Assembly: GCA_027382625.1 (NCBI GenBank)
Contig: JAJKFJ010021142.1
Span: forward strand, 41,414 to 105,413
DNA from: Tetmemena sp. SeJ-2015
Lineage: Eukaryota > Ciliophora > Spirotrichea > Sporadotrichida > Oxytrichidae
Length of the DNA stretch: 64,000 nt
Direction of reading: 5' to 3'
The translations under genes and the position numbers were made by a program. The number at the start of each line of letters is the position of its first letter. The first letter of the stretch is position 1. Shown piece after piece: positions 1 to 11,449 of this stretch. The notes beneath the pieces are model-generated. The model saw only the letters and a program-made list of their open reading frames with translations. It was not told where the DNA came from and searched no databases.

Positions 1-93
1 CGAAGGGCAAAGAAGAAGCAGAAGGTTGTGGTCTGCGAGGGTGCGTCCAACCAAAATCAGCCAGAAGAAGACGATGGACAGCTCCCACAGTGA
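1..93 (+). CDS. 3' end of an unidentified gene
   Basis: Frame 1 is open from the window edge to TGA at 91-93 and encodes about 30 residues: a Lys/Arg/Gln-rich start, a short VVVCEG stretch and an acidic Gln-rich tail ending DDGQLPQ. The GC content falls abruptly right after the stop, as at other gene ends here. Too little is present to name a family. Confidence 0.45.
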   Translation, partial: RRAKKKQKVVVCEGASNQNQPEEDDGQLPQ

Positions 94-3000
94 GAGCAAA
101 ACGCACTACTATTCATCAGAGTGCAAATTAGAGCAGCATATAAATATAATCATCATTTAGATGAATTAAATATAAACATTTTATATTTAAATATTAAATC
201 CTTTTAGTGACCATTTCACGGAAATATTTATATCAAGTTTTTTTAATATAGTTTGATTTAAATCAAGATTTTTGAAATAAAAATATCATTTGCTTTGTTA
301 TTATGGATTTAAGGTGAAATAAAAATAATGGGGGTTTAAAATTTTCAAAAATTAAATTTTGTTTAAAACATTTTCAATTTATTGAAATATGCAGCCCAAA
401 ATTTAAATTTTATAATTTAAATTTTTCCCTTTTTAAAAATTTTAAATTATTTAAAAAATTTTAAAGCAATTTGAGTTTGAGGTTTGAGACAAATCGATAG
501 ATAACTTTAGTACTTATAATTTTCTGAAACAATTAAATTTTTAAAATTTTGGATAAATATTTTTTTCTCTTATCTTAAATTTATAATTTTTACAAATCTA
601 ATTAATTTAAATTAAAAAAAAAAAAAAAATTAAAAATAACAACCTTTTTTCTTCTATCATCTATATATAAAAAAAATAATTGAAAATCTATTCATTTAGA
701 TAGAGAATTTAAAAATTTTGAGATATAAATAAGTGGATCGCCCATTTTTATACTCATGCATATAAATTAAATTTAAAAGTAACCATAAATAATTTATAAG
801 TTATTTCTGAATAATATTACCGTAAAAAATATAATAGAATTAATATTATTTTAAAATAATTTATATAAAAAATGTACTTTTGCTACTACAATGGATGTGA
901 GATAATTAGGCTATCATAATTTCAAGCTTTTATATTGGGAGAAGCAATTTTTATTAAAATATATTTTTAAGGAAAATTGATTTACAAATACATTAATTAT
1001 GAAAATATGATTAAGGGAGAAACGTTCTTTTTTTAAAGCGGTAGTTTCATTTCTAATTCAATTTCTTAATGCTTTTGTAAAGATAAGAAAGATTTTTGAA
1101 TTATATTCATTAATTTATAAAAATAAAAAAAATATTTCGGGATTTTTTTAATAAAAAATAAATAAATAAAAAAATAAATAAATAAATAAATAAATTGAAA
1201 AAATTTCTCTATCAATACTTTGTTGCCTGATAATATTTCTCAAATAATACGTCTTTTCTTTGAAAATATCCATTCTCTATCTATATTTTTAATTGTACTG
1301 AATGCGCAAGATAGTTTATCTGAAAATCTAAAAATTTAGAATAAGTTTTTTTTAATTGATAACCATTTTTTTTCCATAAAATAAATATTATTAAGGAAGT
1401 GCAGCTATATTTAAAATGGATAGCATTCAAATGTACCCTTATTTAAAGTACTCCTGAAGAATTCAACTAACTCCCTTTTACTAAGTAATGCCAATTAAAT
1501 ATATCTACGTGTTTTAAAAATGAAAAATAAAAATTATTTTATTAAATTTTTATACTTATATAACAGATCATTAAAATTTTGGTAACTTTTAATACGAAAA
1601 GAATATAATCAATTTAATGCTCTATATGAAAAATTTTGCTCTTTAGATTTAATTTTAAGAATTAAAATTATTTATTTCCCGGATAGAAATTTCTTTTAAA
1701 TTAATATATGAGTTTACCATAAAAAATGAAAATGAAATTTAATAGAAATTATCTCTTAAACAGTTTGTATCAAATTAATAAATATCTTAAAGTTAAAACC
1801 TCTCATCCAGACCTTTTATTTGTGCATAAATTATAATTAAGATTTTCCCAAAGATGAACATCAATAGCTACCCAGACTCAACAAACGCATTAAGATAACA
1901 AGATTTCCACTCTCAATAAAGAAAGGTGGTAATATTCTTAGAAAATTGATTTTAGAGATTATATACAATAAAATGATTGCCAAATTGTAAATTTTTTAAT
2001 TTATGGAGAGATAATTCTAAACATTTCTTAGATTATCTTAACAAAATATTAAATAAAATTATTCATGACTTATTAAAAATAAAATTTAATCATAATTCAT
2101 TGAGTAGGATATAACCCAACTATTCCACTTTTCTAATTTAAACCATAAATTTGAAAGTAAGGAAGCACTTAAATTTTATATTTTTTAGACTTCTCTTTAA
2201 ATTACATTCGTCTCTTATGTCTTTATGAACAAAACTCCTTCCATAATTATCAAAAACATCTGATGTCAAATTCCTTTCCAATAAACAATTTTATTCAATA
2301 AAAAGGGACAAGATTTAAAAAGCTTAAACACTTAACAAAAATTATATTAAGCAAGTTAATTACATTTCCTCAGATTTAATTTTTTCTGAAATGAGAAAAA
2401 AATATTTTAGAATTAATTTATAAATGTGCGAGTAAAGATTGCACTAACTTCAAAAAATTGTTGCTAGGAGCCAACTATAATTAGGACTTTAGAATGAATT
2501 CACCAAACGAGCTATCAATCATCAGAATCAACTTATCGCAGACCGGGAAGAAGATATAATAATTGTGTTTATACTTGCGATATATAATTCTGTAAACATG
2601 CTTTAAATTCATTATGGCCACAAGTTCAAAAATATGTGTGGTTAAAACACGAAAATTAAAAAGGCCTAATAATAATACTCTTACTTTCCCAAAGATGATG
2701 AACAATTAATATTTTATCGATGTTTAATTCCACTCTCAAAACTCGCAGTCCAGGTTTGCATTTAATTTATATAAATTTGCGTATGATAACAGTCAATAGA
2801 ATCTAAAAAGGGCCCTAGAGATGATAGACTCACAACCTTCAAGACAAATTCAACTAAACAATAAAAATAGAATATATAGTTATCATGTGAATATTTTATA
2901 ATAATTTTACTTAGAGGACAGGGTCAGAAACCTGAAAATGATAAGATGATAGACTTTAAAGATATGGAAATTGAAGCATTTGGCGAATACTATCCATTTG

Positions 3001-3428
3001 CTCAGATGGAAACATTTCAGCGCCAAAAATATACGAAACCTCTTACTCTTAATTAAAAGCATAATAAAAAAAAGAAACATCAATGCAATATCTATTTAGT
3101 AGCTCCGCCTGCAACTAAATGGCGCCTAATTTTATTATAAAACTATAATAATCGAAGAGCTATCAGTAATACTCTCACCACTCTCACTCGACTAACTTCT
3201 CTTTTCTCCAACCTTCTCATACTTTCATGGAGCATAGTAAATTAAAATCGAACCATTTTTATAAATGAATATTTCTTTGAAAATGTATTTAATATAAAGG
3301 TTTAGCAGAGTTACTATAAGCTAATAAATTTCAAGAGGAGAGGAATTCGCCCCCTCCTGTTAAGCAGCAGACTCAATTCAAAAAATCCTATCATACCCTC
3401 TACTTTTCTTACTCAATTGCAAAAGAAG
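94..3428. other. AT-rich noncoding stretch
   Basis: About 3.3 kb of very AT-rich DNA with long A and T runs and no reading frame with coding character under the ciliate code. It contains an AAAT-type microsatellite at about 1150-1195. Coding-like composition returns after about 3,400. Confidence 0.6.
1150..1195. repeat. AAAT/AATA microsatellite
   Basis: Imperfect tandem array of AAAT-type tetramers in noncoding DNA, ending just before AAATTG at about 1195. Confidence 0.7.
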
Positions 3429-5235
3429 ATGACTAGAGTGCTTACTGGAGTGAAAACTGTGAACTCGTCTCGCAGAACTTAGATTACTAGTCTCAAGGGC
3501 TTACATCACTCATTCATCTAGAATGAGTCGGGCACGATTGCCGCCACAAAGTCAAAGTCAGGCGCGGGAATACTTCCTATTCACATCATCACTCAAAAAA
3601 GTTCGCGCTCAAAGATACTCGAGTACCACAAGCAGAAGCCTAAGGCCGCTTCTGGCGCTAAATAGGGTGGTAGTACGGGCAAAGCAACAGCAAGGACTAT
3701 TAGTTAAAGTAAATACTAGTCTAAGGGTTTGAATATTTTGAGATGTGAAGATCTATATTTTAAATTGATTGAAATTTATAAGGTTTTTCGAGAGATACTG
3801 GCTCTGATGGCGATCATATTTAGATAACTTCAAGCAATTAAAATGAAGGCGATCATCTCATGCAAGATCTTAATAAATACAAATTATGATCACATATTCA
3901 ATAGATGACATCTATGTTAATTGAATAAATTAAGTATGATCTTGATGATGTAAATATTTCTGAAAGCAAAAATAACGACACCTCTACAAGTTTAGGACTA
4001 TCTAAGGCTAGAAGTAAGAAGAAAGGCTTCAATAAAACTGCTTTAAACACATAGAGTGACTATAATTTTTATCCCTTTTTTTCTGCTCCTAGTATATAGG
4101 AATGCTAGAGTGAGGCATTCATTGAGGCCATAAAGTCGATCAGATCTACTTTAAGTGTCTAATCTTACGAGATTAAACATCTCAACTCACTCGATCATTT
4201 TAATGAGAAATATGCCGAGCTTGAAAAATAGCAATCACTTTCCCTTTAGGGAAACTTTGATTAGTTTGAGCAACGACTCGTCAACCTCAACCTCATGAGC
4301 AAGTTGAACTCCTGTGATTATGAAAGTCAAGCCATAAATGCTGAGAAATTTAAAGTAAACAATTGTTAGATAGTATGATTGATTTGATTTGAGAAATTGG
4401 CTTCTGAATTTTAATATATTGACAAAAGAGCATAAATATCAATGAAAATACCTCTAATTAAGGCACACTCTGATGATAATTAAAATGGGGAGGACACCAA
4501 TAAATAGATTGCATAATCAATAAGAAAAGGGATCAGCGGCAGATATAAGTTTCATTCATTGTATTATAATTTGTGAAAGATCTGTATCTTTTAAAGAAGA
4601 TTAAGATTTCGTCACCCCAGCGAAGTCTTAGATACGTCTTTAAAGCGATACAAAAACTGCTTAGTCTCTACTTATTGAATTTATTATAGCACTAAATTAA
4701 TGTCTATTTCAGATTCTAAAAAGCTTCAACTCGAAGCTGATGATGTGAAAACGTCAGAGCCGCAGCCAACATCATCTCAATCACTGCCCCAATCCCAGGA
4801 AACCTATGAGGGACCTTATCCTCCCACAGCTTTTACTCCAACCAGGCTTGCCTACATCTTAGTCAGCTAACAATCCCTTCTCTATCACACCAATGAGCCA
4901 GCTATCTCAGAGTCAGACAGAAAAGAAAGTCCACTGCAATTGCTAAAAGAATGGATGCACTTAAGGATATTGCGACTGCTTAAAAAATGGACAGGCTTGC
5001 GACCCATCGGTATGTCAGTGCACAGCTTGCAGAAACACTTTGGAAAATTTCAGACTAAGGATGGACCAAAAGGAGAAAAGAAGTCGGCTAAGTACTAATA
5101 AGGATGGTGGCTGCAGTTGCAAGCAATCACAGTGCTAAAAGCGCTATTGCGAGTGTTTCTAAGCTAATCGTGCCTTTCGATCCAGTAAAGTGCAAGTGCT
5201 CAGACTGCAAAAATAATGTACCTCACTCGCATTGA
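3429..5235 (+). CDS. Tesmin/TSO1-like CXC-domain (LIN54-type) protein
   Basis: The 3' part encodes two cysteine-rich CXC (CRC) repeats. The first, from 4935, reads CNCQKNGC then a spaced YCDC and CQCTAC; the second, from 5112, reads CSCKQSQC, then RYCECF, then KCKCSDC. Tandem CXC repeats define the tesmin/TSO1/LIN54 family of DNA-binding proteins, which act in the nucleus as cell-cycle transcription regulators. The upstream part is Ser/Lys/Gln-rich and low in conservation. The start at 3429 (MTRVLTGV) is the first ATG in frame. One IES with pointer GGTTT is resolved at 3726-3781; the stretches near 3884-3935 and 4380-4690 contain frame breaks and are unresolved. A 1-nt frame change lies inside the second CXC repeat at about 5175 and another near 4855, so this is either a damaged copy or carries assembly indels. 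The stop is TGA at 5233-5235. Confidence 0.7.
3726..3781 (+). other. IES, pointer GGTTT (56 bp)
   Basis: GGTTT occurs at 3726-3730 and 3782-3786. Removing one copy plus the segment joins SKGF to SRDTGSDGDH in one frame; retained, the frame is wrong for the coding-like downstream sequence. Confidence 0.7.
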
Positions 5236-5453
5236 GATAAAACACCTCATGAACAGAACTAATGAAATGCCCGATATGTAGCCTGCGTATATAGCGCGGC
5301 AATATATCGAGCACGTAATTATAAGGGGTAATAAATAAGAGTCGTAAGAGTAAGCTTGAGAGTTATTGATTGTTTTAGTAGTATATCTGATCGATAAATA
5401 ACTTAAAGGTAGTTTATGAGGAATTAATTCAAATTATAAATTAAATCTCCAAC

Positions 5454-6716
5454 ATGAAATCTTACTAAAACTCACTCTACTTCTACTTCTCTCTTCTCAT
5501 TCAATTTTTAATCTTAATAAGCTTAAATGGAACATGCAAGGGCTTCACTCTCTATGATAATTTTCTTACGCTCAATAAATGGACTCACCCATATATTAAT
5601 CAACAGGGCAAGAAGAACGATTTCATTCAAAAAAGCTTCAGCTTGTAGTCAGGAGATCTTTACGATAATAATCAGGGAGGGGGCTTGATAACAACTTATA
5701 CTTCTGCTAGTGGGGAGCCAAACTCTATTTACATTCTAAACTAAAAATTCACACCTGAATAAACAAGTTCAATACTTCTAAGTGAAAGCTCTTCACTTAT
5801 TCTTCAAATAAACTTTCGCTATATGGATTTTATCGACTGTGCTCAACTCTCAGTTTCCTTCATCAAACCAATGTCCGGGGAATTTGATGAGAGCACAGTT
5901 GTAATAGGAAAGTCCTAAGATGAAAGTAACTTTGACTTTTCTGAGCTAAGTTCTGACCAAAGACTTTCTCTAGGAGTGAGAATGTGCGGTAGTCTCTCAT
6001 AAATAAGGATAGACTAAATGTATGATAAGAGAAAGCTAACGTGGAATCACTTTGTTCCTGCTCCTGAGCAGAGCTTGCTCAAATAAAGCTTGAATTAAAG
6101 ATTGGTATTAAAGCATATGCTTATTTAATTAAAATCGAATTCACTTCATTCTGTGAGGCTTGAGATACACAAGAACAGCATACATAGTTCTACTTAATTA
6201 AAATAGTGATTTTAATATATTCTTAAGAACAGGAGTTATTCTGTGTTTGTGGATGGAGAACAAGTGATTCACGAAGACTTCTTACTCGGTTGGGACATAA
6301 TTGGCCCTCAATCTTTTGATAAATTAATTAAACCTATGTCATTTAGGATTGCCAAATCACCTAATCCTCAAAAACTCCAACCTGAAGATCTTTCTGACAA
6401 AGTAACTTTCTATGATGAAGCTGGGAAAATTATTACAGAGGAACTTTTGAAAATAAGAGATTCCTCTCTCCTTCAAAATTTATACTCTAATGCCCTTGAG
6501 AGGGAGGAGAACTTGCACATACAGAAAGAGAAGAACAGAGATTTCTTTCCTAACAAGCATCTCAGTCCTCATACTTTGAGCGGAATTCAAGGCTTGAGAA
6601 TTCAAGTCGAGGAGAGATACCCCTCTTTTATGATAGAGAGCGTTATCTTTGGAGATGACATTGAAGAAGTGCACAGATTATCTAACAATAAACTTAATTT
6701 TAGAAAATAAGACTGA
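5454..6716 (+). CDS. Calreticulin/calnexin-like secretory protein
   Basis: The ATG at 5454 opens a frame with a hydrophobic signal peptide (about residues 8-28, LIQFLILISL). The mature part begins FTLYDNFLTLNKWTHP and includes IDCAQLSVSF, a later single Cys in RMCGSLSQ, and HSVRLEIHKNRSYSVFVDG followed by an acidic EDF. The order resembles the calreticulin lectin domain: an N-terminal F/W segment, a first Cys in an LDCGGGYVKL-like strand, a second in a DICG-like strand, then a TLI-RPDNTYEV-like strand. The family consists of ER chaperones for glycoproteins. About 400 residues after removal of one IES; the long Pro-rich P-domain repeats and a clear KDEL signal are not seen, so the protein is divergent. 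Stop TGA 6714-6716. Confidence 0.55.
6171..6224 (+). other. IES, pointer AAGAACAG (54 bp)
   Basis: The 8-nt repeat lies at 6171-6178 and 6225-6232. The segment carries an in-frame TGA near 6208. Excision gives EIHKN-RSYSVFVDG without interruption. Confidence 0.88.
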
Positions 6717-7103
6717 AAATTGAATAAGCTTCTTTTAAACCTATCTTCTTCTTCCCAATAAATTAAAATTTCTCTAATAGACTTACAAGCGAAGAACAAT
6801 TTAAATAAATTTAATTTATCTTCAACTAAATTTTGAGATCATACTATTTATCCAGGGCTTGAGATTTCTGTACTTTTTTCTTCTGTAGCCTATTAATTCT
6901 ATTCCTCTTCTTCATCATCATATTTAAAAATTCATAGAAGGCAATTAAATTTTAGTTTTATTCACCACCTTTAGTTTGAGCCTTGTGCAAGAGTAAATAT
7001 AAATTAAAAGAGCCCTTATTTTTAAATTTATGAAAGCTTCTAACTCATTATAAGCTTTGAATTGCATATTCTAACCACTCCATAAAGAAAAAATTAATAT
7101 CTT
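6717..7103. other. AT-rich intergenic stretch
   Basis: No coding features seen between two convergent genes. T-rich with a poly-T run near 7141. Confidence 0.5.
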
Positions 7104-8462
7104 TCAATGAAGTTAGATACTTTAAAAATATTTTTAATATTTTTTTTTTATGCATAGATAATATATAAAACCAATTTATAAAAAGGATTTGTATAAAATT
7201 TATATTTTTATTTAATTTTAATAAATTATAATGAATTAAATGACATATTTGAAGTCTTTATCTTCTTGGAATTCCTCATTTTCAGCTGGAACAGTCCTTG
7301 CTCCTCCATCCACTTTCACCTCTTCTTTCTACTTTTAATCCACAATTACTCCTATGTCACTGTTAAATCCAAGAAGCTGCTTCTCAAGCGCCTTTAACTA
7401 AATCATGAAGCCAGTATTAGGGGCAAGCTATTGGTCTTTTGCTTCTTACTAAGCTCTAGTCCATCCTTCAAGTTAATCTTGTGCTCAACTATTAAGTAAG
7501 CCAGCAGCATCGATGTAGAACGAGACTTTCCCGCGAAACTATTTATGGAGATTATAAGCTATTCACTCTTCTTACCAATGGACGAGAACATTATTTTCAC
7601 TTCAGTTGATCCCTCTTGGCTCTGCTCATCTGGGTTAAGTGCTTCCTTAATAAATCTGACTGCTCAATGCAATGCTTCCCGATATTTTACTTAGGCGTGT
7701 CTAGCAGAGGCAAACATAAATACTTGTACTCCTAAACATAAATTAAAGCTTTGAAAAAAGATAGTTTAGAATTTATAACAAGATCTTTCGAAGTAAACTG
7801 ATTTCAGATATTTAATTCGTAAGGAAATCTTTTAGGTAATTGAAATCTTACTTCGGGAAACTTAGGCTTGACTCCATCGCAGCAATTCAAAATATGAGTG
7901 ATTCCGTGACTGGTTAAGCTCTCTTTGTTATAGGCGCAGCCGATGCTTCCAAGCCAAAGGCCAGGAATAATTTCTGCCGCTACTTTATCTTCCTTCTATA
8001 GCCTCATAACTGTCATCGCCTTGAACAGCAGCATCAACTGCTGCAACTTCTTATCCATCTCGCCACCTGAATTATCATTCTTAAGAAATAAAATATTTAC
8101 CAGAAGAGGGTTTCGCTTCACTATCATTACTGCTCTTTTGTTCTTCTCCTAATTAATTCAAACCTCCTTCTGTTTGAGTAGAACCTATAGAGAGAATCAA
8201 ATTAAGAATTATATATTTTTAACTACGAAAATAAAATAGGAAACTCATCGCGCATTATTATTTTTCATCATAAATGGTCAACTAATTTCAAAATGGTAGG
8301 AAATATGTTATAAAGTATTATCTTACTTTCTTAATTGACTACATCACCCAGACTCTAAAGTACTTATTCATTCTTAAAACTGCCTCCCTCTTTAGTCTCT
8401 GCTTCCATTTCTGCAGGATCAATGGTGCTAGTCGCATTTTAAATATCTTAAATTTTGTCCAT
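7104..8462 (-). CDS. Dual-specificity phosphatase-like protein, probably catalytically dead
   Basis: Read on the minus strand from ATG at 8462 (MDKIQDIQNATST). Three GT-AG introns are needed. The phosphatase domain reads EIIPGLWLGS, HGITHILNCCDGV, YKYLCLPLLDTPKQNI, FIKEALN, SFAGKSRSTSMLLAYLI and APNTGFMIQLKALEKQLLG, the landmark order of the DSP family. The signature HCxAGxSRS is NSFAGKSRS here: the His and the nucleophilic Cys are replaced by Asn and Ser (Ser codon at 7538-7540). The Arg of the P-loop is kept. It could bind phosphoproteins without hydrolysing them, as the STYX pseudophosphatases do. A 1-nt frame change lies near 7660 between HCIE and the FIKEAL helix. The C-terminus is uncertain: conserved sequence ends near FKYVI (about 7240) and the next TGA is at 7104-7106. 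Confidence 0.72.
7732..7851 (-). other. Intron (120 nt, GTAAG...TTTAG)
   Basis: Minus-strand GT-AG intron joining KFPE to EYKYLCLP in the phosphatase-like gene. Confidence 0.75.
8067..8100 (-). other. Intron (34 nt, GTAAAT...TTCAG)
   Basis: Minus-strand GT-AG intron joining AKPSS to GGEMDKK in the phosphatase-like gene. Confidence 0.65.
8185..8326 (-). other. Intron (142 nt, GTAAGA...TATAG)
   Basis: Minus-strand GT-AG intron joining VVNQES to STQTEGG and linking the ATG exon of the phosphatase-like gene to the rest. Confidence 0.6.
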
Positions 8463-8793
8463 TAAGATCAATAACTTGTTTCTAGAATTATTAATTTAAA
8501 TTTACATTGAGTTATTTGAACGACCTGAAATAATAATCATTGCTAGTTTAATTTGCAAAGGGAAATGCTCATTATATTCTGAGAGTTTTAGAGTAGAATA
8601 GTAAATTAATTATTCTTCTATAATAATTTACTAAAACATGAAGTTAAACCTTAAATCGGTAGTGCAGTTACTTATGACTCATTAAATATGAGCAATCATA
8701 ATTGAATTTCTATTTAATAGTGCATAGTGTATATATGTATTTGTGACTGTTCTGCTCCTCTCCAATTAATTTGGAATAGTGGAGAGTAGATTC

Positions 8794-9181
8794 ATGGATT
8801 CACTTAAATCCATCTTCGCCCTCAGAGGAATAGATTTCAACTACAGTAATGCCAAAGGCTTCACAGAAGAGACTCAAAAATTAATTATATAGAAGATTTT
8901 GAATGATTGAGGTTGTTTATAATTATTAAACTCCTCCCTATAACATATTTGGGAAGGAGTATATCAAAAGCTATTCTTCGTGTTCGGATGCTTGGAATGA
9001 CATGGTTTACTGGCTGGCGCTGCTCTACGGTGACTGGTATGGCAATCACGGTGCTAACACAGTCGCATACACCTACTGGCAATATGGATGGCAGAGAGCA
9101 CCTATGTGGCTTAATGTCTGCTTCCCAAATAGAAGCAAACTCACATCTCCCAAACCTACTCATATTAATTAAATCATGTGA
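8794..9181 (+). CDS. Small unknown Trp/Tyr-rich protein
   Basis: The ATG at 8794 begins MDSLKSIFALRGIDFNYSN. After removal of one IES the frame runs on through KEYIKSYSSC, WNDMVYWLALLYGDWYG, TYWQYGWQRAPMWLN to TGA at 9179-9181, about 109 residues. The middle is rich in Trp, Tyr and Gly, with hydrophobic patches but no clear membrane helix or signal peptide. I do not recognise a family. It sits between the minus-strand phosphatase-like gene and the first protease. Confidence 0.55.
8892..8952 (+). other. IES, pointer GAAG (61 bp)
   Basis: GAAG at 8892-8895 and 8953-8956. The 61-bp length is not a multiple of three and the segment contains an in-frame TGA; excision joins KLIIQK to EYIKSY. Confidence 0.72.
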
Positions 9182-9597
9182 GTTTCATTTTAAATGCATT
9201 TTTCTATTTATGTGATAGTCTATTTGAATCTAGAGAAGCCTCCTACCCCAAGGAAAGAATTATTTATTAAATAAGAATGCTATTTTTAAAAGAGCAAAGG
9301 TAGTTGGTTGGGATTACGACGACTGAAAAAATCTACTATAAATCTCAATATGAAGCTGTATTATCTTCTATTATTTTCACAAACAACATTATACCTCTTG
9401 ATCAGCAATTTCAAAGAAGATAGATCTCAGTAAATTAATAAATAGTAGTAGTAGCAGGAAATTTCTTGTAAGACATATTATTATAGAAGTTAATTCTGAT
9501 TGCAAGCTTTCCAAAAATAACTTGGATCTTTATATTAAACTACAAATATTATTATAATAATAATTTACTGTTCTATCTTTAGCATTTTGAATCATTA
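9182..9597. other. Intergenic, nothing recognised
   Basis: AT-rich spacer upstream of the first protease gene; no coding signal seen. Confidence 0.45.
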
Positions 9598-10805
9598 ATG
9601 AAGACCACCACCTCTTTCGCACTTGCTGCAGTCGGCACTGTCGCCCTTGGACTTGCCTTGACCTCAAACTCTCTGAGCAATTCCTCTCTCTTATTTGAGA
9701 AGAGCTTGATTGATATCCCAGAAGCACGCTACGAGTACCTCGACTATGAATATAGATATATCATTTAATTTAAGATTCATTAAGACTTCCTCCTCCGCCA
9801 AGGCAAATCCTATATTGCTTAGATAAATTATGAGCATAGCATTTTATTTACATTTTAAGATAGTGATAGCTCAGTTGAGGAGTTCACTACCAGGCTGGAG
9901 CTGTACTTAAAGTCTAAGGCTCAAGTTGAGGCTCATAATTCAGACCCAACCAAGACTCACAAGCTTCACTTAAACAGATTCTCAGACATGAGCTCTCAAG
10001 AGAGAAGAAAGATGCTAGGTTTCATTCCACCTAAGGGCAAGCCCGAGCAAACTATTTTATGCTCTTCTTTAATCTAAACTACTACCAGCTTCGCCATCAT
10101 TACAAGTGACGCTGCTCAAATCCCTACTTCTATAATAGTCCATAAAGATTATATGTGAACTTCAGTAGACTGGAGAGAGAAGGGAGCTGTTGGTCCCGTT
10201 GAGGATCAAGGCACCAACTGTGGTTCATCTTGGGCTTACGCAGTCCCTGGATCTCTGGCTGGCTTTGACCAAATCCACAATGGTGGAGAATTCCAGGACC
10301 TCTCTGAGCAACAACTGATCGACTGCAATGACGCTAACCTCGGATGTATGGGAGGATTCTACGATGTAGCCTTTGAGTACACGGCCTAAAACCCTCTCGA
10401 GACTGACGCTGACTACCCTTACACTGGTAACTAAGATAAATGCAAATACAACAGATCTAAGGGCAAGTCTTCAAACAAGGGCTTCAATACAGTGCCTGCA
10501 AACTCAAAGCAAGCTCTGCTTGAGGCCGTTGCTCAAGGCCCCATCCCCACTGGACTGGACTTCACTACAGACGAGACTCTTATGCTCTACACTAGCGGTA
10601 TCGTGACTGACCCTAAGTGTGGAAGAGATGCAATCATGGCATGCTGATAGTGGGTTACGGAGTTGAGAACGACACTCAGTACTACATAGTGAAGAACACT
10701 TGGGGTCCAAGCTGGGGCGAGAACGGATATGTCCGTGTCGCTGCAGTCGAAGGCTCAGGAATCTGCGGTATCTAAGCTTTCTAAAGCTTTTACCCTGCTC
10801 TTTGA
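9598..10805 (+). CDS. Papain-family (C1A) protease homologue 1, catalytic Cys replaced by Ser
   Basis: The ATG at 9598 starts a signal peptide ([20 protein letters not shown]). An I29-like propeptide follows ([20 protein letters not shown]), then the mature enzyme from [14 protein letters not shown]. The active-site loop reads [10 protein letters not shown] where papain has CGSCWAF, so the nucleophile is Ser. QQLIDC, GC.GG, the [13 protein letters not shown] motif around the catalytic Asn, and the ICGI tail are kept. Two IESs are removed by pointers AAACTA and ACTTC. A 1-nt deletion near 10630 breaks the frame just before the catalytic His (HGMLIVGYG). An AT-rich in-frame stretch in the propeptide (about 9830-9870) could be a further IES. 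Likely secreted or vacuolar; as read it cannot act as a normal cysteine protease. TGA at 10803-10805. Confidence 0.85.
10049..10075 (+). other. IES, pointer AAACTA (27 bp)
   Basis: AAACTA at 10049-10054 and 10076-10081. Excision gives [14 protein letters not shown], matching the paralogue at 11450-12989, which has an IES at the same point. Confidence 0.88.
10126..10158 (+). other. IES, pointer ACTTC (33 bp)
   Basis: ACTTC at 10126-10130 and 10159-10163. The segment contains an in-frame TGA. Excision gives IPTSVDWR, the mature N-terminus of the protease. Confidence 0.9.
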
Positions 10806-11449
10806 TCAAATATAGAGACTTGCCTATAGTCTTTATAGGCTTTATTTTTCAAAATTCAACACGCTCAAATAAGATATGTTTGATAGATATAGCAAATTTT
10901 TAATGATTCTATAGGAGGAGATAAGTTTATAGAAATTTGCTTAAAATTGAAAATGATAAAATGCTTAGAGTGGTAAAATTATTTTTCCCTAATGCTAAAT
11001 TGTGAAGATTCAGATCTTCAACTTTTTGAACTGCTTATTATTGTAAAGAAGCTCTTTACTATATTAAATAAGAAGGTTATCAAATCTTATTAATGACTTC
11101 AAATAATATATTTTTAAAAAATAAAAGAAGTTATTAACTTAAAGCATTAATCTTTAGTAAAGAGAATCTATTTTAAAATAACAATAGATTTTATCTACGC
11201 CATCAACTGTACGATTATTTATGCAAATTAAAATTTTTCTTTAAATCACTGGCATGATTGGATGCCTTATGATTTATTGTCTATTGATATATCTATCAGC
11301 ACAAAAAGAGTATTAGTAGGTAGGTAAGTTTTTGTAAATAATATTCTTCTTATAGGTTAATTCTAATGTTAACTTCCATTAAACAACTTGTATCTTCCTA
11401 ATAAAACTTCATTTTATAATAATATCCATCTTAACTTTTTGAATCCAAA
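10806..11449. other. Intergenic, nothing recognised
   Basis: AT-rich spacer between two tandem protease paralogues. Confidence 0.5.

Noticed and set aside
2481..2705. 74-residue minus-strand frame
   Set aside because: It lies in AT-rich noncoding DNA, has no homology I recognise and no extension with ciliate coding character.
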